From Glutamicibacter sp. B1 (GTDB lineage Bacteria > Actinomycetota > Actinomycetes > Actinomycetales > Micrococcaceae), in the NCBI RefSeq assembly GCF_039602135.1, contig NZ_CP125942.1, positions 2,666,001-2,730,000 on the forward strand: a stretch of DNA of 64,000 nt, given 5' to 3'. The notes beneath the pieces were generated by a model, which saw only the letters and a program-made list of their open reading frames with translations, had not been told where the DNA came from and made no database searches. The position numbers were made by a program, and so were the translations under genes. This document shows, one piece after another, positions 1 through 8,199 of the stretch (the first letter of the stretch is position 1; every line of letters starts with the position of its first letter).

Positions 1-116
1 TCACGAAATGCTCCATTGAATTCGAAGGTGCGAGCGGCAAGCCATAAGAGCTGGCTCGCCAGTGATTCAGCCCACACTACTGAGCGAATTCCATCAAGTG
101 CAAGCGTTTCCAACAT
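1..116 (-). CDS. possible start of a gene cut by the left edge
   Basis: An ATG at 116 on the minus strand opens a frame that stays open to the window edge (38 codons). Its residues include WAESLASQLLWLAART, which looks like plausible coding sequence. I do not recognise the family. There is no clear ribosome-binding site before the ATG, and a LacI-type operator (98-111) lies inside the frame. The true start may therefore be further left, or the frame may not be a gene. The two flanking operators suggest that some LacI-controlled gene, probably sugar-related, is transcribed leftwards out of the window. Confidence 0.3.
   Translation of the reverse strand, partial: MLETLALDGIRSVVWAESLASQLLWLAARTFEFNGAFR
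98..111. promoter_or_regulatory. LacI-family operator-like site (copy 1)
   Basis: The 14 bases GTGCAAGCGTTTCC contain the CG-centred AANCGNTT core typical of LacI-family operators. The exact reverse complement occurs at 176-189, with centres 76 bp apart. Two exact inverted copies at this distance are unlikely by chance. The pair would suit a regulator that binds twice or loops the DNA. The regulator and target gene are not in the window. Confidence 0.5.
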
Positions 117-175
117 TTACACTCAGATACAGGGAAAACAGCAAACTTTTCAGTATTTTTCCAACTTTTTACATA

Positions 176-189
176 GGAAACGCTTGCAC
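176..189. promoter_or_regulatory. LacI-family operator-like site (copy 2)
   Basis: GGAAACGCTTGCAC is the exact reverse complement of the site at 98-111 and has the same CG-centred core. The stretch between the copies is AT-rich (several T and A runs) and could hold the promoter of a gene reading left out of the window. I could not fix convincing -35 and -10 boxes. Confidence 0.5.
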
Positions 190-249
190 AATCTGGTGTA
201 AAAGTCTCCAATTGTCATTTTCCGATCCGCCCGGAACCCCACCACCAAA

Positions 250-290
250 AAGAAGCCCCAGACAGCTTTTGGCTGTCTGGGGCTTCTTTT
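250..290. terminator. bidirectional intrinsic terminator
   Basis: A perfect 17-bp stem (250-266 with 272-288) has a 5-base loop and T-rich tails on both strands. It ends transcription of the DEAD-box helicase on the minus strand and could stop readthrough from the left. Confidence 0.85.
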
Positions 291-302
291 GGGTACTAGT
301 TC

Positions 303-1904
303 TTAGCGCCCGCCGGTAGCAGGGCTTGATGCACGGCGTGGTCCACGTGAGCGGCCACCTGCGGCACCTGCAGCATTGCGACCACCGGATCGTGCTGAGC
401 GCGAGGAGTTTGTTGGACGGTCCGCGTTAGCACCGCGGGCACCACGTGAAGGACGCTCGGTGTTTGCGCCACGTGAAGGACGCTCGGAGTTGGCACCACG
501 TGATGGACGCTCGGCGTTAGCACCGCGTGATTCGCGTGCTGGACGCTCCGACTGGTTCGATGCACCGGAACGATCTGAACGGCGGCGGTCTCCTCCGCGG
601 CCCTGTGCCTCACCGGCAGGCTTGCCGCCACGGGCATTGCGTCCGCCACCACGGCCACCGCGTGCGTTCGAAGTTTCGCCAGCAGGCTTCTTCTTCGCTG
701 GGTTACGCTTCTGCTGCACTGGAGCAACGTATGGAACATGCTCAGCAACTTCGCCAACTACCTTGGCAACAACTGGCGAATCCAGGCTCACCTTTTCAAA
801 AGGTACCTTCAGGCCAGCTTGCTTCAGCAAGGAGACAACGTCGCCCTGCTGGTCGGGGGTGCAGATAGTCACGACGGTTCCATCCGAACCGGCACGTGCG
901 GTACGGCCCGAACGGTGGGTGTAAGCCTTGTGCTCTGCAGGTGGGTCAATGTGAACTACGAGTTCCACACCATCAACGTGCACGCCACGAGCTGCAACGT
1001 CGGTAGCAACCAAAACCTTGGCCTCGCCCGAGGCGAAGGCTGCGAGGTTACGGTCGCGAGCGTTCTGCGAAAGGTTTCCGTGAAGGTCTACCGCAGGTAC
1101 GCCGGCCTTGGACAAGGTCACTGCCATTTTCTTTGCGTGGTGCTTGGTGCGCATGAACATGATGCGACGAGCTGTGCCCTGAGCTAGAACGCGAATGAGT
1201 TCTTTCTTATCATCGCTTGGAACCACAAATACGTGGTGTTCCATGGTGTTCACGGCAGCTTCAGGAGCATCCACCGAGTGAATGGTTGGGTTGCTCAGGT
1301 AGCGCTTGACCACCTTGTCCACACCGTTATCCAAGGTAGCGGAGAACAGCATGTGCTGTATGCCGGTTGGCATACGGTCCATGATGCGACGAACCACTGG
1401 AAGGAAGCCCATATCCGCCATGTGATCGGCTTCGTCCAGAACAGAAATTTCAAGCTGGGACAGGTCGACGATCTTCTGCTTGATCAGATCATCAAGACGA
1501 CCTGGGCAGGCGATGACGATATCAACGCCGTCGTTCATTGCCTTTTCCTGACGGCTCTGTGCCACGCCGCCGTAGATCACGGTGGTACGCAGCCCCGTGG
1601 CCTTCGCCAGTGGATCCACGGTCTTAGCGATCTGGGTTGCCAATTCGCGAGTTGGTGCCATGATCAGTGCACGTGGGAAACGGGCCTTACGACGCTGTGG
1701 GCGCTGAGCCAAACGAGCTACCAATGGCAAGGAGAATGCCAGGGTCTTACCGGATCCGGTCTGTCCACGACCAAGAACATCGCCACCGGCCAAGGTTGAA
1801 GGCAAAGTAGCTTCCTGAATCGGGAATGGGGTTTCGATTCCGCTCTCGGAAAGGACATTCGCAAGGTTTTCAGGCACGCCAAGGGCGCTAAAAGTTACGG
1901 ACAT
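303..1904 (-). CDS. DEAD-box ATP-dependent RNA helicase with repetitive RG-rich tail
   Basis: This is a cytoplasmic RNA-unwinding ATPase, probably acting in ribosome assembly or cold adaptation (family knowledge). The 533-residue protein shows the Q motif near residue 30, Walker A GRGQTGSGKT at 45-54, PTRELA at 84-89, DEAD at 157-160, SAT at 188-190 and the HRSGRTARA motif VI. From about residue 420 it becomes a basic, Gly/Arg/Ser/Asn-rich low-complexity tail with 9-residue repeats around SRGANxERP. I chose ATG 1904 (MSVTF) because a purine-rich AGAGAGAAAG site precedes it; an in-frame start at 1955 would add 17 residues without family similarity. The gene stands alone and ends at a strong terminator. 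Which paralogue it is (RhlE-like or DeaD-like) cannot be told. Confidence 0.93.
   Translation of the reverse strand: MSVTFSALGVPENLANVLSESGIETPFPIQEATLPSTLAGGDVLGRGQTGSGKTLAFSLPLVARLAQRPQRRKARFPRALIMAPTRELATQIAKTVDPLAKATGLRTTVIYGGVAQSRQEKAMNDGVDIVIACPGRLDDLIKQKIVDLSQLEISVLDEADHMADMGFLPVVRRIMDRMPTGIQHMLFSATLDNGVDKVVKRYLSNPTIHSVDAPEAAVNTMEHHVFVVPSDDKKELIRVLAQGTARRIMFMRTKHHAKKMAVTLSKAGVPAVDLHGNLSQNARDRNLAAFASGEAKVLVATDVAARGVHVDGVELVVHIDPPAEHKAYTHRSGRTARAGSDGTVVTICTPDQQGDVVSLLKQAGLKVPFEKVSLDSPVVAKVVGEVAEHVPYVAPVQQKRNPAKKKPAGETSNARGGRGGGRNARGGKPAGEAQGRGGDRRRSDRSGASNQSERPARESRGANAERPSRGANSERPSRGANTERPSRGARGANADRPTNSSRSARSGGRNAAGAAGGRSRGPRRASSPATGGR
432..537. repeat. 27-bp coding tandem repeat in the helicase tail
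   Basis: About four imperfect 27-bp units encode the 9-residue motif SRGANxERP in the helicase C-terminus. The units vary at the third and sixth residues of the motif. Such repeats commonly change in copy number by slippage. Confidence 0.7.
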
Positions 1905-2131
1905 ATTCAAACTTTCTCTCTGATTCGCACGCCTCAAAATAAGACGCTGGGGCACGCCGAGCCAGGAGGAAGTCCACTTCGCGCTAGACCAGAACTATGG
2001 TCTGCAACCACCAGTGAATCCGCACGGAAGTATTCTGTGTCTTCAACTGGAGGGGAAATCTAAACCGTCGACGCATGCAACCGATAATTCTCGGATTTGC
2101 ACAAGTATCTACTCTACAGTGTCGAAGCCGT

Positions 2132-4330
2132 TTAGGTCTGTGATGATCTGCGCATCGGTGTTGAATCACCGGAGACTTTGCCCACGTTCTCAGCCTTCAT
2201 GGCTGTGTCTTTGCGCGACATTTTGGAAGGCCACCAGACCCTTGGCCCTATCTCCTCGACCAAAGCAGGAACCAAGAGACTACGAACAATGAAAGTATCT
2301 AACAGCACGCCAAAAGCAACAATGAATCCTAACTGTCCAAGGAACATGATGGGTACAACCCCTAACGCTGCGAAGGTCGCCGCAAGCACAACGCCAGCTG
2401 AGGTAATAACGCCACCGGTGACCTGTAGACCTCGCCTCATGCCAGCGTAGGTACCCCATTTCTTTGATTCTTCACGCACTCTCGTCATGAGGAAAATGTT
2501 GTAGTCGACACCAAGTGCTACAAGAAAAACGAATCCAAACAGCGGCACGGAGGGATCTGCGCCAACATAGTTGAACACGTTATTAAAAACTAGCGCGCTG
2601 ACGCCCATAGCCGTTCCATAGGACAACACCGTGCTCAGCATCAAGAGCAGTGGAGCCAAAACTGAGCGCAGTAGCAACATCAGAATTACAAAGATCGCTG
2701 CCAAAGTGGTGGGGATGATCTTATTCAGGTCCGCTTGCGCCGTTGCATTGGTATCAATCTGAGTAGCAGTGGTGCCACCTACCAACGTTTGAGGGTTGAC
2801 CTGATGCATGGCTTGACGCAACCGGACAATGCTCTCTTTAGCCTCATCCGAGTCGGCCGCATCAGAAAGCGTGACGGAGATGAGGTTCCGCCCCTGAACT
2901 TCATAAGGCTCAATACCCCGTTCAATGATGGCAGGGCCGCCATCTTCGGCCTGCAAATACGCTGAGTTGACTCCTTGAACATGAAAAACTTTTTCTAAGG
3001 CAGTCTGAGCGTTCGCTTCGTCTACGATGACGGTTGCAGGTGACCCGGTTCCTCCCGGGAAGTGTTGGCCTAGGGCTATTTGTCCGTCTTTGGCCTCAGA
3101 ACCACCAACCACCAATTCACTTTGAGGTACCCCATGTGCCTTGAGCTGGGTAACACCAAGTGCTCCGGCAAATAAAACGACAATCGTGATCATCCAAATC
3201 GGACGAGGATGCTTGGCTACGAATTTGGCGATCTTGCCCCATAATCCAACCTCACCCTCCACTTGCTGATGCTCTCCCAACTTTTTTGGGGCAAACGGCC
3301 AGTAGGCCGCTCGGCCCAGAAGACCGAGTACTGACGGCAAGAAACTCAAGGCGGCAATAATCGAGAAAACAATACCCGAGGCACCGATCGGACCTAATGC
3401 TTTATTGGAATTCAGGTCCGAGAAGAGCAAACAAAGAAGACCAACTGTAACGGTGCCACCCGAAGCGACAATCGGCTCTAGCGAATTCCTCAACGCAGTG
3501 GACACTGCCTGCCATTTGCTAGCACCGGCTATCAACGCTTCTTTATGTCTGGCAACAAAAAGTAACGAGTAATCTGTAGCCGCACCAATGACAAGGATCG
3601 ACAAAATACCTTGCGCTTGGCCGTCTAATCGAATCCAACCTTCAGATGCCATGAAGTACACACTGACGATTGCGGCACATAAGGCCACCATCGAGGTCAT
3701 CAGCACGACAAGTGGTAAGAGCACCGAACGGTAGACAACTAATAAGATCACCAGAACCGCTACTAGTGCTACCCCTAGCAATACTCCATCAATTCCGCCG
3801 AAAGCTTCAGCTAGATCGGCACTGAATCCGGCCGGGCCCGTGACATACGCTGTGGTACCTTCTGGTTTTTGGTCAGCAAGCAAGGACCGCAATTCCTCAA
3901 CGGCTAATTTTGCTTTCGTATCGCCCGAGATTGGTACGAGCAGTTCAGCAGCTTGCGCATCGTCTGAAAGAAAAGGCCCTGCCACTTTCCCATCGAGATA
4001 GGTGAACTCACTAAGATTTTCGGCGAGCGCCCTGACGTCAGATTCATCAAGCACATCGTTTCCGGTCAGGACGACGACGGCGGGGATTGCGTCAGTGGTC
4101 AGGAACTTCTTCTGCCATCCAAGGGCTTGGGTAGCTTCCGCAGTAGCTGGAAGGAACGCAGTCTGATCATTGGTCTGGACTTGCGAAAGTTTCCCGAAAG
4201 TTGGACCGCCGAGCCCTGCAATACAAAGCCACAGGACAATCAAGATCGCGTAAATCCATGCTCTCAGAGCATTGCTCTTTCCACGGCCCTTCGCCAATAA
4301 CCCATTTTTGAACTGCTCGCGTTGTGACAC
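2132..4330 (-). CDS. MMPL/RND-family transport protein
   Basis: A 732-residue polytopic membrane protein with the MMPL layout: a transmembrane helix near residue 30, a large extracytoplasmic domain, a five- to six-helix bundle, then a second copy of the same arrangement. The family exports lipids, toxic compounds or drugs using the proton gradient. The start is GTG 4330, with a GAGGGAA site 7 nt upstream. It is transcribed divergently from a MarR regulator, with a 25-bp palindrome in the shared promoter region, so MarR-type repression of an efflux pump is likely. The exported substrate cannot be deduced. Confidence 0.88.
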   Translation of the reverse strand: MSQREQFKNGLLAKGRGKSNALRAWIYAILIVLWLCIAGLGGPTFGKLSQVQTNDQTAFLPATAEATQALGWQKKFLTTDAIPAVVVLTGNDVLDESDVRALAENLSEFTYLDGKVAGPFLSDDAQAAELLVPISGDTKAKLAVEELRSLLADQKPEGTTAYVTGPAGFSADLAEAFGGIDGVLLGVALVAVLVILLVVYRSVLLPLVVLMTSMVALCAAIVSVYFMASEGWIRLDGQAQGILSILVIGAATDYSLLFVARHKEALIAGASKWQAVSTALRNSLEPIVASGGTVTVGLLCLLFSDLNSNKALGPIGASGIVFSIIAALSFLPSVLGLLGRAAYWPFAPKKLGEHQQVEGEVGLWGKIAKFVAKHPRPIWMITIVVLFAGALGVTQLKAHGVPQSELVVGGSEAKDGQIALGQHFPGGTGSPATVIVDEANAQTALEKVFHVQGVNSAYLQAEDGGPAIIERGIEPYEVQGRNLISVTLSDAADSDEAKESIVRLRQAMHQVNPQTLVGGTTATQIDTNATAQADLNKIIPTTLAAIFVILMLLLRSVLAPLLLMLSTVLSYGTAMGVSALVFNNVFNYVGADPSVPLFGFVFLVALGVDYNIFLMTRVREESKKWGTYAGMRRGLQVTGGVITSAGVVLAATFAALGVVPIMFLGQLGFIVAFGVLLDTFIVRSLLVPALVEEIGPRVWWPSKMSRKDTAMKAENVGKVSGDSTPMRRSSQT

Positions 4331-4398
4331 TACTGTGTTCCCTCATTCATAGGTCAGGCTCTTCGCACCGCGCTTCGATGCAGGACCAACACTATCCG

Positions 4399-4423
4399 AG
4401 ATATTTCCATGATGGAAGTATCT
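4399..4423. promoter_or_regulatory. 25-bp palindrome, candidate MarR operator
   Basis: The arms AGATA-TTCCAT and ATGGAA-TATCT face each other around a central G at 4411, with only one mismatched position per arm. It lies in the 132-bp divergent region between the MMPL exporter (start 4330) and the MarR gene (start 4463). Size and symmetry fit a MarR dimer site repressing both directions. Confidence 0.65.
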
Positions 4424-4462
4424 TCTGTCGAGCAGATATCAAAACGGAATAAGATTACGGCT

Positions 4463-4975
4463 ATGACTGCAAGTGACTACCAGCATCTGGTGGTGCTCCT
4501 TCAAGAATTCAGCCAAGCGAGCGACCGGTATGTTGAATCCACCGGCGCGCAATTCGGCACGCACCGAACGGACATGAATGCCCTGTCCATCATCATGAAA
4601 TACCAGCAACGCGGAGCACTTCCATCTCCCAAAGACCTCAGCAATGAATTGCAACTCAGTTCTCCGGCCACCACCGCTATGCTGGATAGACTCTCCCGTC
4701 TCGGCCTAATTGAACGCCTGCGTTCCGATCAAGACCGACGGGTCATGCGCATCTCACCGACGGAGAAAGCCTGGACCAAAGGTCGTGAAATGTTCATGCC
4801 CTTAGGGATGAAAATGATGGAAGTCATCGGCAACTACAACGAGAACGAACTGCAGATCATCACCCGCTTCATGACAGATGCCATTGCCGGTGTGGACAGC
4901 GCCCGAGAAGAAGCCGTAACCCAAAGTCCTGCGAATCTTCAGAACCCACCTATGGGCAATAGCATTGACCGGTGA
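4463..4975 (+). CDS. MarR-family transcriptional regulator
   Basis: A 170-residue winged-helix regulator. The central part (LPSPKDLSNELQLSSPATTA, then RLSRLGLIERLRS and DQDRR) is the typical MarR recognition helix and wing. I chose ATG 4463 because the in-frame ATG at 4409 sits inside the palindromic operator and has no ribosome-binding site. It probably represses the divergent MMPL exporter and itself; ligand unknown. Its stop overlaps the start of the downstream LysE-type exporter by 3 bases, so the two are cotranscribed, which supports an efflux theme. Confidence 0.88.
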   Translation: MTASDYQHLVVLLQEFSQASDRYVESTGAQFGTHRTDMNALSIIMKYQQRGALPSPKDLSNELQLSSPATTAMLDRLSRLGLIERLRSDQDRRVMRISPTEKAWTKGREMFMPLGMKMMEVIGNYNENELQIITRFMTDAIAGVDSAREEAVTQSPANLQNPPMGNSIDR

Positions 4976-5595
4976 CACTTTCACTTTGGTTTTCCCTGCT
5001 CACTGCCTGCATCGTCATTAGCTTCACGCCCGGCGCTGGTGCCATCAACACCATGAATAATTCGATGCGCCAGGGCTGGAGAACTTCGATTTGGGGCATC
5101 TTGGGCCAGCAAATCGCCTTGCTGATCCACGTGGTGATTGTTGCGGCCGGTGTGGGAATTCTTGTAGCAAATAGCCCCACGCTTTTTGCCATCATCCGCT
5201 ACGCCGGTGCGGCCTACCTCGTGTATTTGGGGATCCGTATGCTGTTGTCCAAACCCGACGTAGCATCAGACGGAACCTCAACCGGGCATCGATTGAGCCG
5301 CCGTTCTATGGTGAGTCGCGGCATCCTCGTTAACCTGCTCAATCCCAAAGCCATCGTTTTCTTCTTGGCCTTCACCCCACAATTCATCAACACAGATCAG
5401 CCGTTACTCGGCCAATATGCGTTGTATATCGGCACGGTCATCGCCGTTGACATCCTAGTCATGTACTTCTTCTTTGCCGGTACCGCCCGTACTTTCCAGC
5501 GTTTTACCGCCACCTACCGTGGCGCAAAAATGCTCAATATCCTCTTTGGTGTCCTGTTTATTCTTGTTGCACTGCTGCTATTACTCATGCACTAA
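4972..5595 (+). CDS. LysE/RhtB-family exporter
   Basis: A 207-residue membrane protein with about six hydrophobic helices. The LysE-family signature is near the N-terminus (ISFTPGAGAINTMNNSMRQG) and a second conserved stretch, RGILVNLLNPKAIVFFLAF, follows mid-protein. The family exports amino acids or related metabolites. The GTG start at 4972 overlaps the stop of the MarR gene, showing translational coupling and probable control by that regulator. Substrate not predictable. Confidence 0.88.
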   Translation: MTLSLWFSLLTACIVISFTPGAGAINTMNNSMRQGWRTSIWGILGQQIALLIHVVIVAAGVGILVANSPTLFAIIRYAGAAYLVYLGIRMLLSKPDVASDGTSTGHRLSRRSMVSRGILVNLLNPKAIVFFLAFTPQFINTDQPLLGQYALYIGTVIAVDILVMYFFFAGTARTFQRFTATYRGAKMLNILFGVLFILVALLLLLMH

Positions 5596-5686
5596 AGAGT
5601 TTCGTCTCAGAATCGTTACCGATTTATGCCCGACTTTCGGGCGCGTAGCTATCGCCCCAAAGCGTTTGTGCCCATAGACTGATGCC

Positions 5687-6196
5687 ATGTTCCGGATAAT
5701 GATTGTGTGCACGGGAAATATCTGCCGTTCGCCTATGGCCGAGTACATGCTCAAGGACGCCCTGGAAAACGCAGACGTCAACGAGGTACAGGTACTCTCA
5801 CGCGCCATCACCGACGGTGAAGTCGGCAATCCTATTGATGAGCGCGCCGCCAGCATCCTGCACAGTCACGGATTGGACGCCTCAGAACATGTCGCCGCCC
5901 AGATTGACGCTGACGAACTGGCCGACATGGATCTTGTTCTGGCCATGGACACCGACCACTTCGAAGAATTGGTCCCGGAGCTAGCGGACATTGATCCTTC
6001 ACAACGTCCACAACTGCGGATGTTCCGGTCCTTTGATCCGCAGACAGCCAACGCACCACATGAACGTCAAGGCGTTTACGATCCTTGGTACGGGGATGCC
6101 GGTGACTTCCGTGAGACCTGGAAACTCATCTCAGCTTCCCTGCCAGCCCTTGTAGATTACGTGCGGAGTAATATCGCTTCTCGTGGAAACCGCTAG
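5687..6196 (+). CDS. low-molecular-weight protein-tyrosine phosphatase
   Basis: Cytoplasmic phosphatase of 169 residues. The active-site loop CTGNICRS starts at Cys8 (nucleophile), with Arg14 binding phosphate; the general-acid motif DPWYG is at 132-136 (Asp132). Length and motifs are those of the LMW-PTP family. In actinobacteria such enzymes act on phosphotyrosine proteins; the target here is unknown. It overlaps the start of the kinase-PabB gene by 14 bases, so the two are probably cotranscribed. Confidence 0.93.
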   Translation: MFRIMIVCTGNICRSPMAEYMLKDALENADVNEVQVLSRAITDGEVGNPIDERAASILHSHGLDASEHVAAQIDADELADMDLVLAMDTDHFEELVPELADIDPSQRPQLRMFRSFDPQTANAPHERQGVYDPWYGDAGDFRETWKLISASLPALVDYVRSNIASRGNR

Positions 6197-7118
6197 ACCA
6201 ACTTTTATTGCCATTGATGGACGCTCCGGTTCAGGCAAAAGCACTTTCGCATCAGATCTAGCGCAACACCTTGCAACCACCTCAACCGTGGCTGTGTTGC
6301 GCCTCGAAGACCTCTACCATGGGTGGCACGGCCTTGGCCGCGCCTGCGAACTCTACGCTCAGCTTCTCCCAGCGCTGGCTTCTGGGCAACCGGTAACCTA
6401 CCCCACCTGGGATTGGGCTACTGACTCTGTAGGCCCACAGCAGTCTTTTGCTCCGGGTGAGATTGTGATCATCGAGGGGGTGGGTGCACTCAATGATCAA
6501 ACTCTTGGGTTCATTGATCTCGGTATTTGGCTAGACGCACCCGAAGATTTTCGACGCGAACGAGCTCTAACGCGCGACGGTCAAACCTACAGGCCCTATT
6601 GGGACACATGGGCTGCTCAAGAGCATACTTATCTCCTCGAACATTCGCCCCAACATCATGCGAACCTGAGGATCGACACCTCAACGCGCAGTCATCCGCT
6701 AACGGCCTTGCTCGAATCTTCCCGTTTCTTACCCTCTACTATTGCCGAGCTTGTTTTGGCGAGCTCCCATGGCAGTAACGCGCCGAAGTTCCGGCAAAGC
6801 TACCAAGCACCAGCAGACGCTGCAGCACTCTTTGAAGCGATCACCGTGCACATGCCGCATGCTGCGCTCTTAGAGTCCACCAGCCAACATCTAGAAGACC
6901 CGCTGGGACGCAATAGGTATTCCCTCCTTGCCTTCTCCACACAGCAACAGCCACCACTGTTGATGGGTGATGCCAAGGGAGCAACAATCCAGCTCGAAGG
7001 TGCGAGCCTTCAACTAGGCCAAAACTTTTTTGATTCACTCCAAAATCAGTGGCCTCCTGTTGAGGCCCTGCACACCGACTATCCCCTTCCCCATGTGGGT
7101 TGGATATTTAGGATATGA
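6183..7118 (+). CDS. pabB: P-loop kinase domain fused to PabB N-terminal part (5' half of a frameshifted gene)
   Basis: Residues 1 to about 180 form a uridine-kinase-like P-loop domain with GRSGSGKST at 13-21. Residues from about 200 match the N-terminal domain of chorismate-binding enzymes (LGRNRYSLLAF and the following region). The frame then runs into a stop at 7116-7118, while the continuation of the same domain lies in the +1 frame from about 7090. The frame loses sense inside the conserved GYLGYE motif, in a stretch with two CCCC runs. One extra C there would explain the break. Either the gene is a pseudogene or young frameshift, or the sequence has an error. Start GTG 6183. The function of the kinase domain is unknown. 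Confidence 0.8.
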   Translation: METARPTFIAIDGRSGSGKSTFASDLAQHLATTSTVAVLRLEDLYHGWHGLGRACELYAQLLPALASGQPVTYPTWDWATDSVGPQQSFAPGEIVIIEGVGALNDQTLGFIDLGIWLDAPEDFRRERALTRDGQTYRPYWDTWAAQEHTYLLEHSPQHHANLRIDTSTRSHPLTALLESSRFLPSTIAELVLASSHGSNAPKFRQSYQAPADAAALFEAITVHMPHAALLESTSQHLEDPLGRNRYSLLAFSTQQQPPLLMGDAKGATIQLEGASLQLGQNFFDSLQNQWPPVEALHTDYPLPHVGWIFRI

Positions 7119-8199
7119 GCTGAAACAAGAGGTCGGGGCCAGCAATCTCAGCGCCGAAATCTCGCCCGGAGTGAATCGGCCAGATGCGCAGTTCTTCGCT
7201 CCTGACACCGTGGTCATTATTGACCATGAACTCGGGCAGATGCACTTGCACAGCATCAACAAGCCGGACGCGGAAATCACCATTGTGCTGGGCAATCCGC
7301 CGCAACAACGTTCCGGCCAGGATCTCTGCGTTCCACACTTCACCTGTGCTGACACCGCCGCCGGCTATCAGGAGAAGATTCGTCGTGCTCAGCATGAAAT
7401 CTATGAAGGCAACACCTATGAGGTTTGTCTGACCACCGAACTGACAGCACAGGTTGAAGACTTTAACCCGTTCGAGGCGTACTGTCGCATGCGCCAATCA
7501 AGCCCAGCACCCTTCGCCCACTATCTTCGGCTACCCAAACTTGAGGTCGCCAGTATCTCGCCCGAACGTTTTCTTGCCCTCTCCAAGAACGCTCAACTAC
7601 GCGCCGAACCGATCAAGGGCACCCGGCCACGCGGAACTGATGAAGAAAGTGATCTCGCGCTAAAACACGATCTGGCCACGCATCCAAAAGACCGGGCCGA
7701 GAACATCATGATCGTTGATCTATTGCGCAACGACCTGTCTCATCATGCGGTGCCAGGCTCCGTACGGGTCACTCGCCTGTGCTCGGTGGAAAGCTACGCC
7801 ACGGTCCACCAGATGGTCTCCACCATTGATGCCACCCTAAAATCTCCAGAGCTTGCAGCCGATGCTCTGCGCGAGGCATTCCCTCCAGGGTCCATGACTG
7901 GTGCACCAAAATTGTCCACCATGAACATCTTGGACGAGTTAGAAGATCATCGAGCTCGCGGCTTGTATTCCGGTGCTGTCGGTTACCTTGGTGCCGATGG
8001 CGCAGCAGATTTCTCGGTGGTCATCCGCACGTTGGTCTGCGATAAACTTCCAGACCGGTCCTGGCGACTATCTCTTGGGCTTGGTGGAGCCATTACGGCA
8101 GATTCAGTGCCCGAAGATGAGTGGGAAGAAGTTATCACGAAGTCTCGCGGCGTACTTCAAGCACTGGGAGCAACGTTCCCGTTGTCTACTGCAAGGTAG
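7093..8199 (+). CDS. pabB: aminodeoxychorismate synthase component I, catalytic part (3' half of a frameshifted gene)
   Basis: Encodes the chorismate-binding domain that converts chorismate to 4-amino-4-deoxychorismate for folate synthesis. The frame carries WVGYLGYELK at its start, PIKGT at about 173-177 (the lysine variant marks PabB rather than anthranilate synthase, which has PIAGT), RAENIMIVDLLRNDL and FPPGSMTGAPK. It is the continuation of the upstream frame, displaced by one base. ATG 7093 could allow reinitiation, but the protein would lack most of its N-terminal domain. No PabA glutaminase gene is in the window; PabC lies 1.6 kb downstream. The last 14 bases converge with the cardiolipin synthase gene. 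Confidence 0.85.
   Translation: MWVGYLGYELKQEVGASNLSAEISPGVNRPDAQFFAPDTVVIIDHELGQMHLHSINKPDAEITIVLGNPPQQRSGQDLCVPHFTCADTAAGYQEKIRRAQHEIYEGNTYEVCLTTELTAQVEDFNPFEAYCRMRQSSPAPFAHYLRLPKLEVASISPERFLALSKNAQLRAEPIKGTRPRGTDEESDLALKHDLATHPKDRAENIMIVDLLRNDLSHHAVPGSVRVTRLCSVESYATVHQMVSTIDATLKSPELAADALREAFPPGSMTGAPKLSTMNILDELEDHRARGLYSGAVGYLGADGAADFSVVIRTLVCDKLPDRSWRLSLGLGGAITADSVPEDEWEEVITKSRGVLQALGATFPLSTAR

Noticed and set aside
13..201. Small plus-strand gene at the left edge
   Set aside because: No ribosome-binding site, and it overlaps both operator-like sequences; the composition is not protein-like.
432..537. CRISPR-like regular repeats
   Set aside because: The units are contiguous without spacers, in frame, and encode a regular protein motif in the helicase tail.
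1233..1799. Long plus-strand frame opposite the DEAD-box helicase
   Set aside because: It is a shadow of the helicase reading frame with no family resemblance and no ribosome-binding site.
7030..7118. Programmed ribosomal frameshift in the kinase-PabB gene
   Set aside because: There is no classic slippery heptamer with a downstream structure that I can see, and the family does not use frameshifting. A simple indel in a C run is a better explanation.
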